A DNA stretch of 64,000 nt from Apostichopus japonicus (GCF_037975245.1 NC_092568.1:38890631-38954630); one strand, 5' to 3'; shown: positions 45,560-57,656, counted from the first letter of the stretch. Program-made: numbers and translations. Notes: generated by a model from the letters alone, not told the origin.

Positions 45560-48500
45560 TATTAAGTAGGAAGCTATCAAAATGTGAGGAAGCAGAACAC
45601 TGGTGGGATTCTCGAGGTCTTAACCAGAAGAAGAATTAGTTTTTGTAGACTCTTGGTGGCTAAATTGGGACATTGAAAATGTCAACTATTTTATGTCCAA
45701 GTGCCTACCTTATCTACACAGTGTCAGTGGTTCAGTGAAGTTTTGAGTTTTTGACTGAGGTATATGGAAAGATCGATTTGATTGCATATCATTCCTTCAA
45801 CAGTTCCTGTTGGATGATTTAGTACTGCCTTGGAGTTCATTGCTAGTCTGAAATAGTAAGGGGTCAGATATTTACACTCTCCTGAACACCTCCACTTTGA
45901 GAAGGGGGAGGCATACCCCTCTGTGCCCCCTTCCTCCCTACCTCCTGTACTCACGCCTATGTTAATAATGGACATTTTCGATGAGAGCTTTGTTTTAATA
46001 ATGTTCTTTTATAAGCCCAAGACTTAAAATTTATAATATATGGACATAAATAGTTACTAATATATAAATTCTTACAAAATCTTTCAAACTGCATTAATTT
46101 TTTTAAATTTTACTCTTTCGTCTGGAAAGTGACTTTCAACCTACTTGAAATAATTTGTACAGATCGTATACAAATCCTGTTGTTGTTATAAGGAGAGCAA
46201 AACTGCACAGGTTCTCTGCTTCAGTATTTCTTTGATAATTTTTCCCAACCCACTTTCATCTAATTTGACAGTACACCAGATGTTTCATGGTCACCTGATA
46301 TAAACTCTGCCTTGACTTCCATACTTTAAACTTAACCAAGACCTTTTAAATAAAGTATGAAAAACATTAATTTATCATAATTATGTTAAATTGTTCACAT
46401 AATTGTGTTTGCAATTTTCTGCAAAGTGTTAAAATTGTTCACTTATAATAGGCCTATAAATGGTTCACAAATGCTAATGTAGATTTGATTACATGTTCAT
46501 TAATTTAGATAATTTAAAGTTTTGCAATTAAATAACAATGTCTTACTTGTCACATTCTTCGTAATTGAAACCCTTCTTTTTAAGTAATTTTGCAATTTGG
46601 CATTCACTTTTTTTTTCCTTTAATTTTTTTTTTTTTTGCAAAGTGATGTAATACACTCACTACAAGTGCAGACGGATTAATAAAAAATGTAAAAATAATA
46701 AGATTCCAAAGATTTACCATTTTTCAGAAACATTTGTACGTAAAAAACTAGCTCATAGTGCTGCAGTAAATCAATAGTTTAAAGGCTTCCTGCAACATGT
46801 TGAAAGGTGAAAAGTAATCAGTTCATCAATGGAATTAATCATTTTGTTGACATATTAAGTGAGAAATTAATTATTTGATGAGAAGATATATATATTTCCA
46901 AAAAGGGCTTACTGTAATGTTTCCCTATATAAAAGTGTAGTGTAGTTGTAAGTTACTTTATACTTGTTCTGAAATGAATGCACTCGAATCAGTGACAATA
47001 TATACAACGTAATAGCTACTGACTTCTATTTCGTTATTTTAATCCCCAGTTTGCTTTGACTTCCGAAATCTTGAATATTGAATAAAGGGACTTAAGTTTA
47101 TCTATTGTCTACAACTCCCGACTTGAAACAGTCAATACATTGAAATGCTTTATATTCGTGTAAATGTTTTTCGTATATGTTTTACATATCCGTGCCATCG
47201 TAACCATCAAGTTATGCTAGATTTAAGGTTTAATTTCATTGCCATTTCACAGCGAATGTGGCCTTAAGGATGTTGGAACGAGCCAATTATTTTTATTTGA
47301 AATCATATAGTAGCCGGCGTGGGCAGAAAATCCCAAGTTTTCAATAATCATGCAATCTATAATTAACGACCTCTGAAATGTCTGTTTCTCTCGCTTAGTT
47401 GCTCTTCACGTGCGTCGCATTTATAACGCTTGGATAATTCATACCAAATACGAGTTCGTAGTTAATATTTTCCTATCGACCAAGAATTTAGAAAGAAAAA
47501 AAATGTGCCTATATTTCATATATGGCAAGTTCCACCGATGGTTAAAGTTAACTGTGCAAGTAGAGCTAAGATGGTGCGTGTAAATGAAGAAATGACAAAT
47601 CTTCCGGTCGTTGTTCAGCGCATCCTTTGTCGCAACTATTATGATATCAGCAAAAGAGAGGGTGGAAAATAAAAAAAATTAATAAGAGAACGTTGTTTAC
47701 ACTTGGATTAGTCACGCTGTTCCCCACCCATTCCGTATGAAGTAAACAGTTACTTGTCCATGAGAAAGCCGTGAAAACAATCTATGGAAACGATGACTGC
47801 CCAAAAAATCAATGACTCATTCAGATGCATCAACCTTTGATGAAATATCGATTGAAGCGGGAATGAGCTGTAGAATATTCCTCTGTGTACAGACGTGTGA
47901 ATAGAAAGTGTTTCGTACTCTAGATAAACAATTCCCATTGTCGTTTGCATACAAATCGTCCGCCATAGTTGTAGGATAACACAATAGCATTCATTTACTA
48001 CATGTTGCAATGATCGAAAAGGAACTACACAAAATAAGCAGACCGCATGCAGACGACATTCTTGTAATTGAACCTAGCACAGTGAATTTAATGATTCACT
48101 TATCATATGTTCAATTCTTTGGTACATTTTGACTTAGTTCCGCAAGCTTGTTTTTCTTTTCTATCGGATAAAAACTGAAATAGAATTCACGTTTGTTTTG
48201 AATTGGACTTTGGATAAAGCCTGCTTAGGTTAATCTACTAAGTAATTAAAACGAGCAGATAAAACTTTAGAAGACACAGATTTCATGCAAGGTTTAATAA
48301 TCGGAGTGCAAAACGAATAGTGACGAGTGGTATCGTGGTACACTAGCAAAACGAAAGTGGCAAAGTTACATGTAGGCAATTGTTCATGGAACTACTGATC
48401 ATATTCATATTTTAACATTAGCCTAGGCTTAGCCTTCGCACACAGCTGTCGTACGTAGGTTCGCTAATGACTGTGCCAAGTGGTCAATATTATCTGGAAT

Positions 48501-49713
48501 AAAACATCATCTTCGGAAGACGAACCCGCAGTTTCAAGAAGGAAAATGAGTGGGTAGGTATAACAATAACATGACCGACTAATGTATTAAAAGGTCTAAG
48601 CTAAGCCTATGTCTATATTGACCTGAATGTAAGGTCATTTAAGCAACTAAACTTTGGTAGTATCAGGAGGGACTTGTTCATGTTAGGCATACTTGCTAGA
48701 CTAACGTTCACGCCAAATGGAGTCACATGCACAAATTCGTTTGGCCTGTTCTAGTACTACATAGGCCTAGGCCTATTACCTATTATTATTATTATTATTA
48801 ATACTAGCTGAACCTAGGTTGGGATACAATATAACCCCTTCCAACCCCGAGTCCTAAGTTCTAGTTTTGGCCCAGTTATCACTGTCAGTTAGGCTGTGCT
48901 AAAATATTTCAGAGACTAATTGTTACAGACATATGTACTGAGTTTACTAAGTCAATCAATAAATCTTGGAATTTATTTAATAACATTACTAAAGGGCTTA
49001 CACAAATTACTTTTACATATTTCATTATACAGAAGCAAGACTAGGCCTAGTTAAATGCAGTCTGGGGAGGGATCTAGGTTCTCCTTGCATGAAAATAGGA
49101 GTCATATTTTTCATTCTCAGTGTATCATGTATGCATTTGTTATTGGTATGGCATGACCTATTTTCTCCCTCTCCATGCTAAATATTTCCATGAAGTGCCC
49201 ATTTTACAGGTACATTTTGGCTCAAGTTTCCAATTGTTTGCCCTCCCTCGCCTCCCCACCCCTCCCCAAGTCTCAGAAAACTGCTGCCACTACTGCAAAA
49301 CGTTGCATTGACTGCACATGACCATAACAGGGATAGTTGGAATGAGTGATACTCTAGGCTATGTAAATTATTACTTTATTACCACTACAGGTGCTACACA
49401 TATGGCTGGTGCATTTAATGCTCAGATCATTTCAATACTTTCTTACTGAACAAGGCTATGATTGGACAATGTTTACTTGCAAACCATTGTCCAAAGTTAT
49501 ACATTTTTGGCATTCTTTGTCAAGTTTGTCTAGCATGACTTTTCAGGAGGCTATTCATCGATGACGTTGAAGGGAACTTTAGTCATCAGAAGGCCTACTT
49601 TTGTGTTATTATGCAGTGTCAGAAGTTATGTTTCACCTGTTTTGGTTGCTTTCCATCCCCAAAAAGAGTTCTACAGGTCTCCAAGAAGTTGTTTCTGATG
49701 ATAGCATGGTATC
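45560..49713. other. Long stretch without a recognised gene
   Basis: Mostly AT-rich DNA with a poly-T tract at 46608-46638 and (TTA)n at 48781-48801. A C-rich end with CACGCCTATG near 45960 may be another element terminus. A potential small first exon (ATG AGT GG followed by the donor GTAGGT, 48547-48554) lies in a slightly CpG-richer zone, but no following exon is identified. Confidence 0.35.
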
Positions 49714-49717
49714 TTAA

Positions 49718-50802
49718 AGGAAAAATATACCCTGGGGTTTTGCAGTGAGCTCATAGTAGAAACTTATAGTTTTACACCCTATGTGAAATAACTAGTCAAA
49801 ACTAGCTTTCCTCAAATTTCTAGGAATTTTCTAATTATTTTTTCGCACGTACAGTACCTACTGTTTTGGCAGCCATTGTGGTAATTTCAAAAACGTGGGC
49901 GCTTCAGAAATCACGTCAGTGAGCCACATCATAAGTTATACAATTCTGCTCTCTGCATTTAAATTGTACAATTGCTCTCGGATATTGTTCGGAAGTTGGT
50001 GCATAATTGTGTAAACAGGAGAGGGATGGAAGGAGCAGGGAGGGAAAGCCATATTATATATGTTTACTGAAGGGAAAAGGTTTCCAGAAAATAGGGAACG
50101 TGCAAAAGGCACAAAAGCACCAGACTAGCCCTCCATCCCAGAACTGTAAGTGGTGTTGGCAGTACTAGCATCAGAGTAACCGTGCCAGTGTCGGCCATGT
50201 ATGTGGTCTGTTTAGCAAGCTCTAGGTCACGTTTTCTCAGTTCCTCCACTGTGTATTCAGGCTCGAATTCATAGCAGTCAAGTCCAAATGCATCCATGTT
50301 TTCTTATTTACAAATTCCTGAGTCCGGAAAGTGTTTCGGAAGAAAAATTAGACTAGATATTGCCTTAGTTATTGTGAACAGCGTGTAGGAACTTTTACGC
50401 TCAGAAGGTTTCAATGTCGTGCAGTTAGAGCCGTCGTGAAACCCTCGATATTTAATAGAAACGCATTCACACTAGAATAATTTTTTTTCTACTGTCTTTA
50501 AAAACCTTTTTAGAATGTATTATAAATGAAAAACAGACTTTTTATTTAACACACTAAATGTCTTTCTTTTGCTTGTTCAATTTAAAATATTATTGGCATT
50601 GGCAACACTTTCTCTGTTGAAATGAGTCACAAAACCAGCCGGAACTGTAGAAATTCAAACAAAATGGTGAATGCCATGGGCGACAATTAAATCAACTTTT
50701 AAGGTTGATAGGAATGTTTACCAGCATTCGTGTTGCTTCTGTCAAGAGGAGCTTACTGCAAAACTATTCTCTAAGCAGAAAAGGCTAGGGTTTATTTCTC
50801 CT
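49718..50802. mobile_element. TTAA-flanked DNA transposon (Kolobok/T2 type), 1085 bp
   Basis: TTAA at 49714-49717 and 50803-50806 flank inverted ends AGGAAAAATATACCCT and AGGAGAAATAAACCCT (right end read inward). The combined terminus TTAAAGGRR is the signature described for T2/Kolobok-group MITEs. No transposase is encoded. The minus-strand ORF at 50064-50297 lies inside. Confidence 0.7.
50064..50297 (-). CDS. Short ORF resembling the N-terminus of P2X7-like proteins
   Basis: 77 codons from ATG 50297 in a good context (AAAACATGG). The first half, MDAFGLDCYEFEPEYTVEEL, resembles the acidic YEPEYTEEEL-type N-terminus of the expanded P2X-purinoceptor-7-like (cytosolic ballast domain) proteins of invertebrates. 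That family next has a Trp and a CxC..C cluster. Here the ORF turns into a hydrophobic tail instead, while another frame offers WCFCAFC, so a frameshift is likely. This recognition is from memory of the motif and is tentative. The ORF lies within a TTAA-flanked element and may be a remnant of an element-borne or captured gene. Confidence 0.3.
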   Translation of the reverse strand: MDAFGLDCYEFEPEYTVEELRKRDLELAKQTTYMADTGTVTLMLVLPTPLTVLGWRASLVLLCLLHVPYFLETFSLQ

Positions 50803-50881
50803 TTAAAGAACAAAAGTTAGCCATGATTTTAATAACTAACTAAAATTTAGAGGGCCAGAGTTTCATCCTAGCAGGAACTTC

Positions 50882-51499
50882 GGGACAAACTAAAACGAAT
50901 GACAGCGAATGACCGAATGACAATTGACTTTGTACAGGGTAAATTATCATTTGCGAATGACAGCGAATGACAGCAAATGACAACGAAGGACAACGAAGGA
51001 CGGCGGTGAGAAGAGATAGAATGAATAACGGAGTGGAGTAAATGCGGTTATTGGTTTTCTGCGCAAAAATGATTTGAGGAAAATCGCATGGTTGTAGGGT
51101 TTTGGTGTAATTTACGGATAGAAACCACAGGAAAGATTTTGTGTGAGAATGCGCTTGAGTGCGGTGATTTTACCTCTGTAGATTTATATAGAAAGATAAC
51201 TGAAGCCGTTTCAAGATTATAGTATTGTTAGTTTCTAACAATTAATATCGATAAAATGACGTTAAATTTACTTTTTAAAATCAGACTTACAATTTCGCTT
51301 GCTATAAGGTGCGTTTTTATCTTGTCCCGGTACTATACTAGATCTAGATACCCACGAAGTCTGAACTATATCCAGTTGAAGCAAATGTCTGTGCTGTCAT
51401 TATACTGTCATTCGTTTTAGTTAACGCAATTTTTTAGTGTGTACAACATATTGTCATTCGTTACGTGTAACGCAATTGTCATTCGTTTTAGTAACACCC
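50882..51499. mobile_element. DNA transposon-like element, 618 bp, exact 8-bp target duplication
   Basis: Identical GGAACTTC at 50874-50881 and 51500-51507. The ends are GGGACAAACTAAAACGAATG and, read inward from the right, GGGTGTTACTAAAACGAATG. Behind each end the octamer GAATGACA is repeated several times, inverted between the two sides. An 8-bp duplication fits hAT, P or Merlin; the GGG terminus is not the usual hAT CA. No coding sequence is seen. Confidence 0.75.
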
Positions 51500-51729
51500 G
51501 GAACTTCTTCATACATTGTTACTCATTGTTTACAAAGTGTGCCAAATGTTAAGAAAACCAAAGAACCATTTTAACAATAAAGCAGGAAACTCTATGAGGA
51601 ATGCCCTTTGTTGTTTAAATAAAGAATGCAGTGACTCATGACTGTGGGTAACCCCTGGTGGAAATTCCAGTTGAACTTTTGAACTGGGTTCAACTGGAAT
51701 TTTCTATACGGAAATTGGCCCAAATTTGA

Positions 51730-51985
51730 ACTAGGCTGAAATGGGTGAACTGGGGTTCCCAACTGGTTCAACTATATTTTACTGGGTCCAACTGGTTCAA
51801 CTATGTTTTACTGGGTCCAACTGGTTCAAGTTCAACTATGTTTTACTGGGTCCAACTGGTTCAACTATGTTTACTGGGTCCAACTGGTTCAACTATGTTT
51901 TACTGGGTCAACTATGTTTTACTGGGTTCAACTGGGTAAACTATGTTTTGCTGGGTTAAACTGGGTGAACTATGTTTTACTGCTT
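51730..51985 (+). repeat. 29-bp tandem repeat, left arm of the foldback-like element
   Basis: AACTATGTTTTACTGGGTCC units with start-to-start distance of 29 bp (for example 51781 and 51810), plus shortened variants towards 51980. Three overlapping short ORFs in this array are artefacts. Confidence 0.9.
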
Positions 51986-52469
51986 ATATTTTTAAATAGT
52001 TTGAATTGGGATTCTCAACTGGTGTTATCTACACTTATATAACACCAAACTATAAGAAGTTTTCATTTTTTAACAGTAGATCTATACTGTATGTAAGGGT
52101 GTTAGCCACTGAAAATAAATGTTTGTTCTTGATCAGAGAACTCTGGGTTTGGTGTGATGACCTAACACAGAGCAAGACACATAAAAAAAATGGAGAACTC
52201 AACTGGATTGTGTCAAAAGAAATTATAATTATGAATAACAAACAATGTACAGCTGATCTGGGCCAGTCAAAGAATTAAATGAAACAACTTACAGTCGTGA
52301 GGTGCGCACCCAAAATATAACGAAATACACTTAATTTAAAAGTCTGTTCTGGTGAGTTGGCCTACTGGTGACATCAAGTATTCTAGGACCTCAGATCCTC
52401 CACGACGTCAGATATTCTACGACATCAGTATAGTTGAACCCAATAAATGGTATGATGAATGTCCGATCC

Positions 52470-52660
52470 CAACAAAAAAGTATCCTTTAATTTATATGAA
52501 ATAGTGTTCCAGGGTATCCTTTCAGTAAAATAATGTCAATATCCTTTGTAGTAAAATAATGTCCTTTATAAGTGATGGTGTCCTGGAATATCCTTTATTG
52601 TAAAATAATATCCTTTATAGTAAATAGTATCCTTTATAATAAATGGTGTCCCAGACTGTC
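52470..52660 (+). repeat. Short imperfect repeats around TATCCTTTATAGTAAAATAAT
   Basis: About six imperfect copies of a 25-30-bp AT-rich unit inside the foldback-like element. Confidence 0.6.
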
Positions 52661-53363
52661 AGTTGAATATCACAACTTCCATAAAATAATAAGGTCTACA
52701 GTAACTTGAACTATGTAAATTAAGGTTTAAAAAAAACTATCCAGCCATTAAACTATCTTTCTCTTCTTTTACAACTGCCTTGCTCAGATACACATAGCCA
52801 ACTCCCTATACCCTCACAAAACTCCTTTGTTTCTAAAATATATACACACAGACCCCATTTCCTGTGAGGGCTAATTTCCAGGAAGAACAAGATAGTTGCC
52901 TAGCAACCCAGAAGAGAGAGTTGTTAATCAACCCTTTTGATGCCACAAAGACAACATACAAATATACTGTACAAATGTATAGCCCTCTGTACAGTGAGCA
53001 CACTAATAAACAAGTAAAATTATGGTACAAAACAAAACTTTATGTAAGAGCTGACCTTCTTACACTGTACAAATGAAGCCTCACTTGAAATTAGATTGAT
53101 AGTTTAATCATGTGTTCATAATGTTCAGTGTAGGGCATCCTCACATTCGTAGCATATATGTGTATGCTGTACACTTCACTAGGCTAATGACTTTTGCAAA
53201 GTATGTTATTATGCCAATATGACACTTCATGTTTGAAAGAATAATCCAGGCAATTGCGTAAATTTTGAAAATTGCTATTATGTTTGCTAGTTGACGATAA
53301 CTTTCCTAAAATCATGCGGCTAAATATAGGTGTTAACTTGAGTATAACTAGGTTAGGCCCACA

Positions 53364-53665
53364 TAAGCTAGGCAACTATAACGTTAAGATATGTCTAACG
53401 TTAGTACTAATTGTACCATGTGGTATACCTAGTAGAGAACCGGTTTGTTAGGCCTAGCCTATACTATAGTCCTACAGTAGGCCTACACTGTAGGTCACTT
53501 TATATAAAGTTTCTGTTCAATTCCCTATAAGCTAGGCAACTATAGCGTTAGGATATGTCTAACGTTAGTAATTGAACCATGTGGTATACCTAGTAGAGAA
53601 CCGGTTTGTTAGGCCTAGCCTATACTATAGTCCTAGGTCACTTTATATAAAGTTTCTGTTCAATG
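53364..53665 (+). repeat. Direct tandem duplication, about 155 bp
   Basis: The sequence beginning AAGCTAGGCAACTATA at 53364 and again at 53528 runs in parallel through GAGAACCGGTTTGTTAGGCC and TATAAAGTTTCTGTTCAAT. The second copy lacks a 20-bp piece around CTACAGTAGGCCTACACTG. Copies are highly similar, so the event is fairly recent. Confidence 0.85.
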
Positions 53666-54199
53666 CAAATATTTATGATAAAGAGCACGTTTACAATCAA
53701 TTATAATGTTACAAGTATGTGTCAATAATATAAAGATACTGCAAGATCACAAAGGAGGGAACTTAGCCGCGGTAATAATTTAAAATTGTTGGCCAAAATC
53801 TGTTACAAATGCGATTATTCTGCGAAGCTTCTGTTGGCGTATGTGGTTTGCGGATTCGGAATTTATAAATTTAGCGCTAACGCAAGGGACAAATGTCAAA
53901 GTTCAAATTTAGTCGGATCATACTATTTTGCACTAGGAAGGCATTTTGCCTACCAATTGTTCAAATCGACGAACAAAGTATATTTTTTCAAATTTATTAT
54001 ATAGTAAATATTTCATATTTTTAATCATTGCGATACAAAAATGTAATCGTTTAATCATAACTGTGATAAATATGACAAAGATTTATTTTACACCCCTCAT
54101 AAGTTGGCTAATTTAGCATTTTCAATATATTACGATACGGTTACTGCTTACGAACTCACATTATAATATTCTTGATAATTACGCCTAAAATAAAAGCAG

Positions 54200-54690
54200 T
54201 CAACATAGTCCAAACCCAGTTAGGCCAGTGTGAAACCTAGTTCAACCCCAACAGGGCAAGTTCACCAGTACACATAGTTCAAACGCAGTTTGGCTTGTGC
54301 AAACCAGTGAAACCTAGTTAAACCCCAGCTGGGTCAGTTCACCAGCCAATAGTCCAAACCCAGTTGGCCAGTGCAAAACCAGTTGAAACCTAGTTCAACC
54401 CCAACAGGGCAAGTTCACCAGTCAACATAGTTCAAACCCAGTTGGGCTAGTGCAAAAACCAGTGAAACCCAGTTGAAACCCAACTGGATCAGTTCAAACA
54501 TAGTTCAAACTCAGTTGGGCCTGAACAAACCCAGTTGAACATTGTGTAAACCCAGTTGAACCTAGCTCATGTTCAGCATAGCCCAGTTGGAACCCAGTAA
54601 GACCCAGTTAAACACAGTTAAAAACCAGTTAAACACAGTTAAAAACTAGTTAAACATAGTAGGCCCTAGTAGAACCTAGTTGATTTTTTA
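54200..54690 (-). repeat. Right-arm tandem repeat of the foldback-like element
   Basis: Repeated CAGTTGAACCTAGTTCAACCC and GTTCACCAGTCAACATAG units; read on the minus strand they match the left-arm motif ACTGGGTTCAACT. The copies here are more diverged than in the left arm. Confidence 0.8.
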
Positions 54691-55427
54691 ACTGGGTTCT
54701 ACTGGAATTTCTACCAGGGACTCCATTACACATGGTTTGTCATTTAGCAGGGAGGTATTTTGTTTGTATAGTAGGCCTAGAGTACTTGTTGACAATTCAT
54801 TGCTACTAATTGATAGAACAAATTTGGTCATTTGGGCAAGTAACAACTTAAGAAGTAGTGAATGCGATTAAATATGATTTTTATGCTTGCAAATTTATAG
54901 CTGGTGGCTTAAATGACAAAGTGTTAAAAGGACACTTCCTCAATTCTCTTAAATGTGTACTGCATGAAACTACTACATATGCAATTCTGCGCATAAATTT
55001 AGGGCACACCTTTATCGAAGAGGCGTGGTCCTTTATATTTTTGTAAAAAAAAACTTTCTCAAAACAACAGATGTGGAATCTTTCAAGTTCTAAAAAAAAT
55101 TCTTTAATGGTACGCAATAGACTTATTTTGCATAAATTTAAGTTTGTTTAATTTTCAAAAATCTGGGGATTGAAAGTATGTTTTACAGTTTGGTTATATG
55201 CTTTTTTTTCTTCAAACCTACTATTTCAAGCATTTCTCAAAATATTGTTGTATTAGTATCCATTGATGAATTACATTAGAAATTATAATTGACTCAATTA
55301 TGAGTGAAGTTTGTCAATAGCAAGTATCAAGTGATGCCAGTCTTTCCCTTCTTTGTCCCACACCTCTCCCCACCCCCTCCCCCACACCAAGACCCCCTTC
55401 CTCAAGCTTAACCTGATCCAGTTCAAC

Positions 55428-55906
55428 CTAGCCTTTACATAGTGAAGACATGTAATTAACACCAATTTCTAACTTAACCTTAGGTTCACCTTTATTTTCA
55501 CCATTGAGCAGACCTAGAAAATAATCTTTCCTAACCTTTTTTATCTCCTTCAGTCTCATGGACCTCTGCTTGCTTTCACACAATTCCCACAGTTCATTTG
55601 AAAGGAAAATTTCACAGACAGTGCAGTCCTCAAAACAATCCAAAATATTATCCTAAAATTTAGAAGATTTTAAACCCCACATCTGCCCTCATTTGACTTG
55701 TTTGTCAGGAGTTCAGTTTTGCCATAAATTTTGCCAAATACTTTAAACCCTTTGGGAAGAATGGTTGAGCCTGCTAACAATTCAGAGCAAACGAAGCATA
55801 ACATCGGAATGTAGTGGGTTGTTATACCAGAGGCCACTTCCTTCATAATAGAGTATATACACACAGTGCTATTTATCAGTGAGTAGTAGTGCAGTAGACC
55901 AATCAA
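55428..55906 (-). pseudogene. Decayed coding stretch, product unknown
   Basis: On the minus strand the part 55670-55906 reads STVCIYSIMKEVASGITTHY, then FVCSELLAGSTILPKGFKVF and GKIYGKTELL. After a frame break near 55655 it continues with DNILDCFEDCTVCEIFLSNE and LWELCESKQRSMRLKEIKKV to GVNYMSSLCK. Composition is protein-like on both sides of the break and the pieces appear to belong together. Neither part has a good ATG start. I do not recognise the family; a transposon-borne gene or an old retrocopy would both fit. A short intron at the break (acceptor AATTTTAG) is also conceivable. Confidence 0.35.
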
Positions 55907-56408
55907 TTGTCACTGGAATACTGTGTATTTAAAAATCCTGCAAACATTGAAAAGTGCAACAGAAGTCAGACTTGTTTCAAGGATTGCCATTTTAATTTGG
56001 AATACTTCTTCTTCTTATACACAACTTATTGGACACCATGGGAAAATTAAAGTAAGTTTTTTAATTTAAAATAATGGTAGATTTGATCATAGATAATAGG
56101 TTGATCCTTTGAATAATGTGTGTTGTAGGCCACTTGAGGTGGTTCCTTCCCTTATAAATGCAAATATCACAAATTAGAATTGTTTGAAAGATGTTTGGTT
56201 TGTACACTGTGTAATGTATGGCTGCCCCATTCTGTCTTCCAAGTTCACTGACTGAGTACCTCCATGGATACACAAAGCATGTGCAGTCCTGTTTGCAATG
56301 TTTGTGTACTATCATGAATAAGATTGTGTTAATGTTAATAGTGAGCTTGGTACAGAGTTTGTTAATAATGGAAGTACTACACTGTCATCACAGTACCTCC
56401 ATGCTTAA

Positions 56409-57656
56409 AAGGATTGTCTGGTGGCCCAAAGAAGTTACCTTAAAAAATAGTAAATAATTTTCCAAACATGTTGTCAAAGTATGAGAACGCTAATGTTGCG
56501 TTTGACAGAGAAACGATTTTTTAATCATTATGGATAGACATTTCAAATATGATTTGAACAGTACAATACGTGACGTCAGCTCTGCCATAGCAGATTGCGT
56601 CATAACCCACCCTCCGCACAGTACCTATACGGTAATCACAACAAAAACCGCGTTTGTATACAGATAAATTTCTTCCTTAATTTCCGGTGAAATTTCATAA
56701 AAATTAGATATGTTTTCAAAAACTCCTTAAGCCGCCATGTACTTGAGCGGTGGTTCCGTGTTCTTTGTGTAACACAAGGTAAATTTTAACAGCAGACTCC
56801 GAGTTGTTCAGGCTATACATCGCTCTATCCAGCTCCAACGCGAAAAATGTTCGCATGTAGGCTGTACTCAAACGTTGACAATCGGACAGTTCTGCGAAGC
56901 CTAAGCTTCTCAGTGCTATATTCTGCTCTGACAACGATTCGACCAATTTCTTCAATAATTTCCGGTGAAATTTCTTATAAATTAGATATGATTTAAAAAA
57001 CTCCTTAAGCCGCAATATATGTAGTAGATCGGTGGTTTCGTGGTCTTTGTGTAACACAAGATAAGTTTTAACAGCAGGCTCTTCGTTATACATCGCGGTA
57101 TCCAGCTCCAGCGCGAAGAATGTTCGCTTGTATAGGCTACTCTAACGTTTACAATCGGACAGTTCTGCGATGACATCGATCCCGCCAAGTTTCATCTTTC
57201 GGTTTAACGAATACTTTATAAGTTTCCTTTTACTGTTATTTGATCCGTGAATTTTATTTCAACGATTTCGAAGAACAGTTAATAAACTGTGGTTTGAGTG
57301 TGAGTGTACTATGTGTAACGCTATACAAGTACACCAACTGAGCATCGTAGTATATACGTTCGCGAGTATGTACGTTATATATATGAGGCAATTCAATGTG
57401 CTTACACGTGAGTTAATTTGCTGCGGAATTGGGAGTGCTAACTTCAAGTCGCCTGTTTTGCCTATCTGCAAGCACTACGTCAATCACCATATTGAAGCGT
57501 TCGAACAAACGGTACTTTTGGTGAGAAACTGGTGAATTTGAAAACCAGATTTCTACAAGAAGAAAACGTCGAATGGGGACAATTTTTACATGGTTAGAAA
57601 GAGAAAAATAATAACTACAAGGACAATGTATCAAAATCTTCCACCAGACAATTCCT
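56409..57656. mobile_element. TTAA-flanked DNA transposon (Kolobok/T2 type), 1248 bp
   Basis: TTAA at 56405-56408 and 57657-57660. Inverted ends AAGGATTGTCTGGTGG and, read inward, AGGAATTGTCTGGTGG. The right end gives the T2-type TTAAAGGAA. Inside is a ~260-bp direct duplication. No transposase. Its termini differ from those of the TTAA element at 49718, so it is a second family. Confidence 0.75.
56680..57178 (-). repeat. Internal ~260-bp direct duplication in the TTAA element
   Basis: 56682-56900 and 56955-57175 align along their length (ATTTCCGGTGAAATTTC, CTCCTTAAGCCGC, CTTTGTGTAACACAAG, ACAATCGGACAGTTCTGCG). On the minus strand both copies stay partly open and share YLVLHK and FALELD, so they may derive from a duplicated coding segment. 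The 125-codon ORF spanning both copies has no recognised family. Confidence 0.7.

Larger units (their letters stand above)
51653..54719. mobile_element. Foldback-like element with inverted minisatellite ends, about 3.07 kb
   Basis: The left end CCCTGGTGGAAATTCCAGT is mirrored by a right end that reads inward CCCTGGTAGAAATTCCAGT. Behind the left end lies a ~29-bp tandem repeat (51700-51980, ACTGGGTCCAACTGGTTCAA), and before the right end a related repeat in reverse orientation (54200-54690, CCCAGTTGAACC type). This is the architecture of foldback elements. No convincing target duplication or transposase is visible. The centre (52000-54200) holds short simple repeats and a direct duplication. 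Confidence 0.65.

Noticed and set aside
47571..47672. Small ORF MVRVNEEMTNLPVVVQRILC...
   Set aside because: Good composition but only 33 codons, with no splice sites, no neighbours and no recognised homologue.
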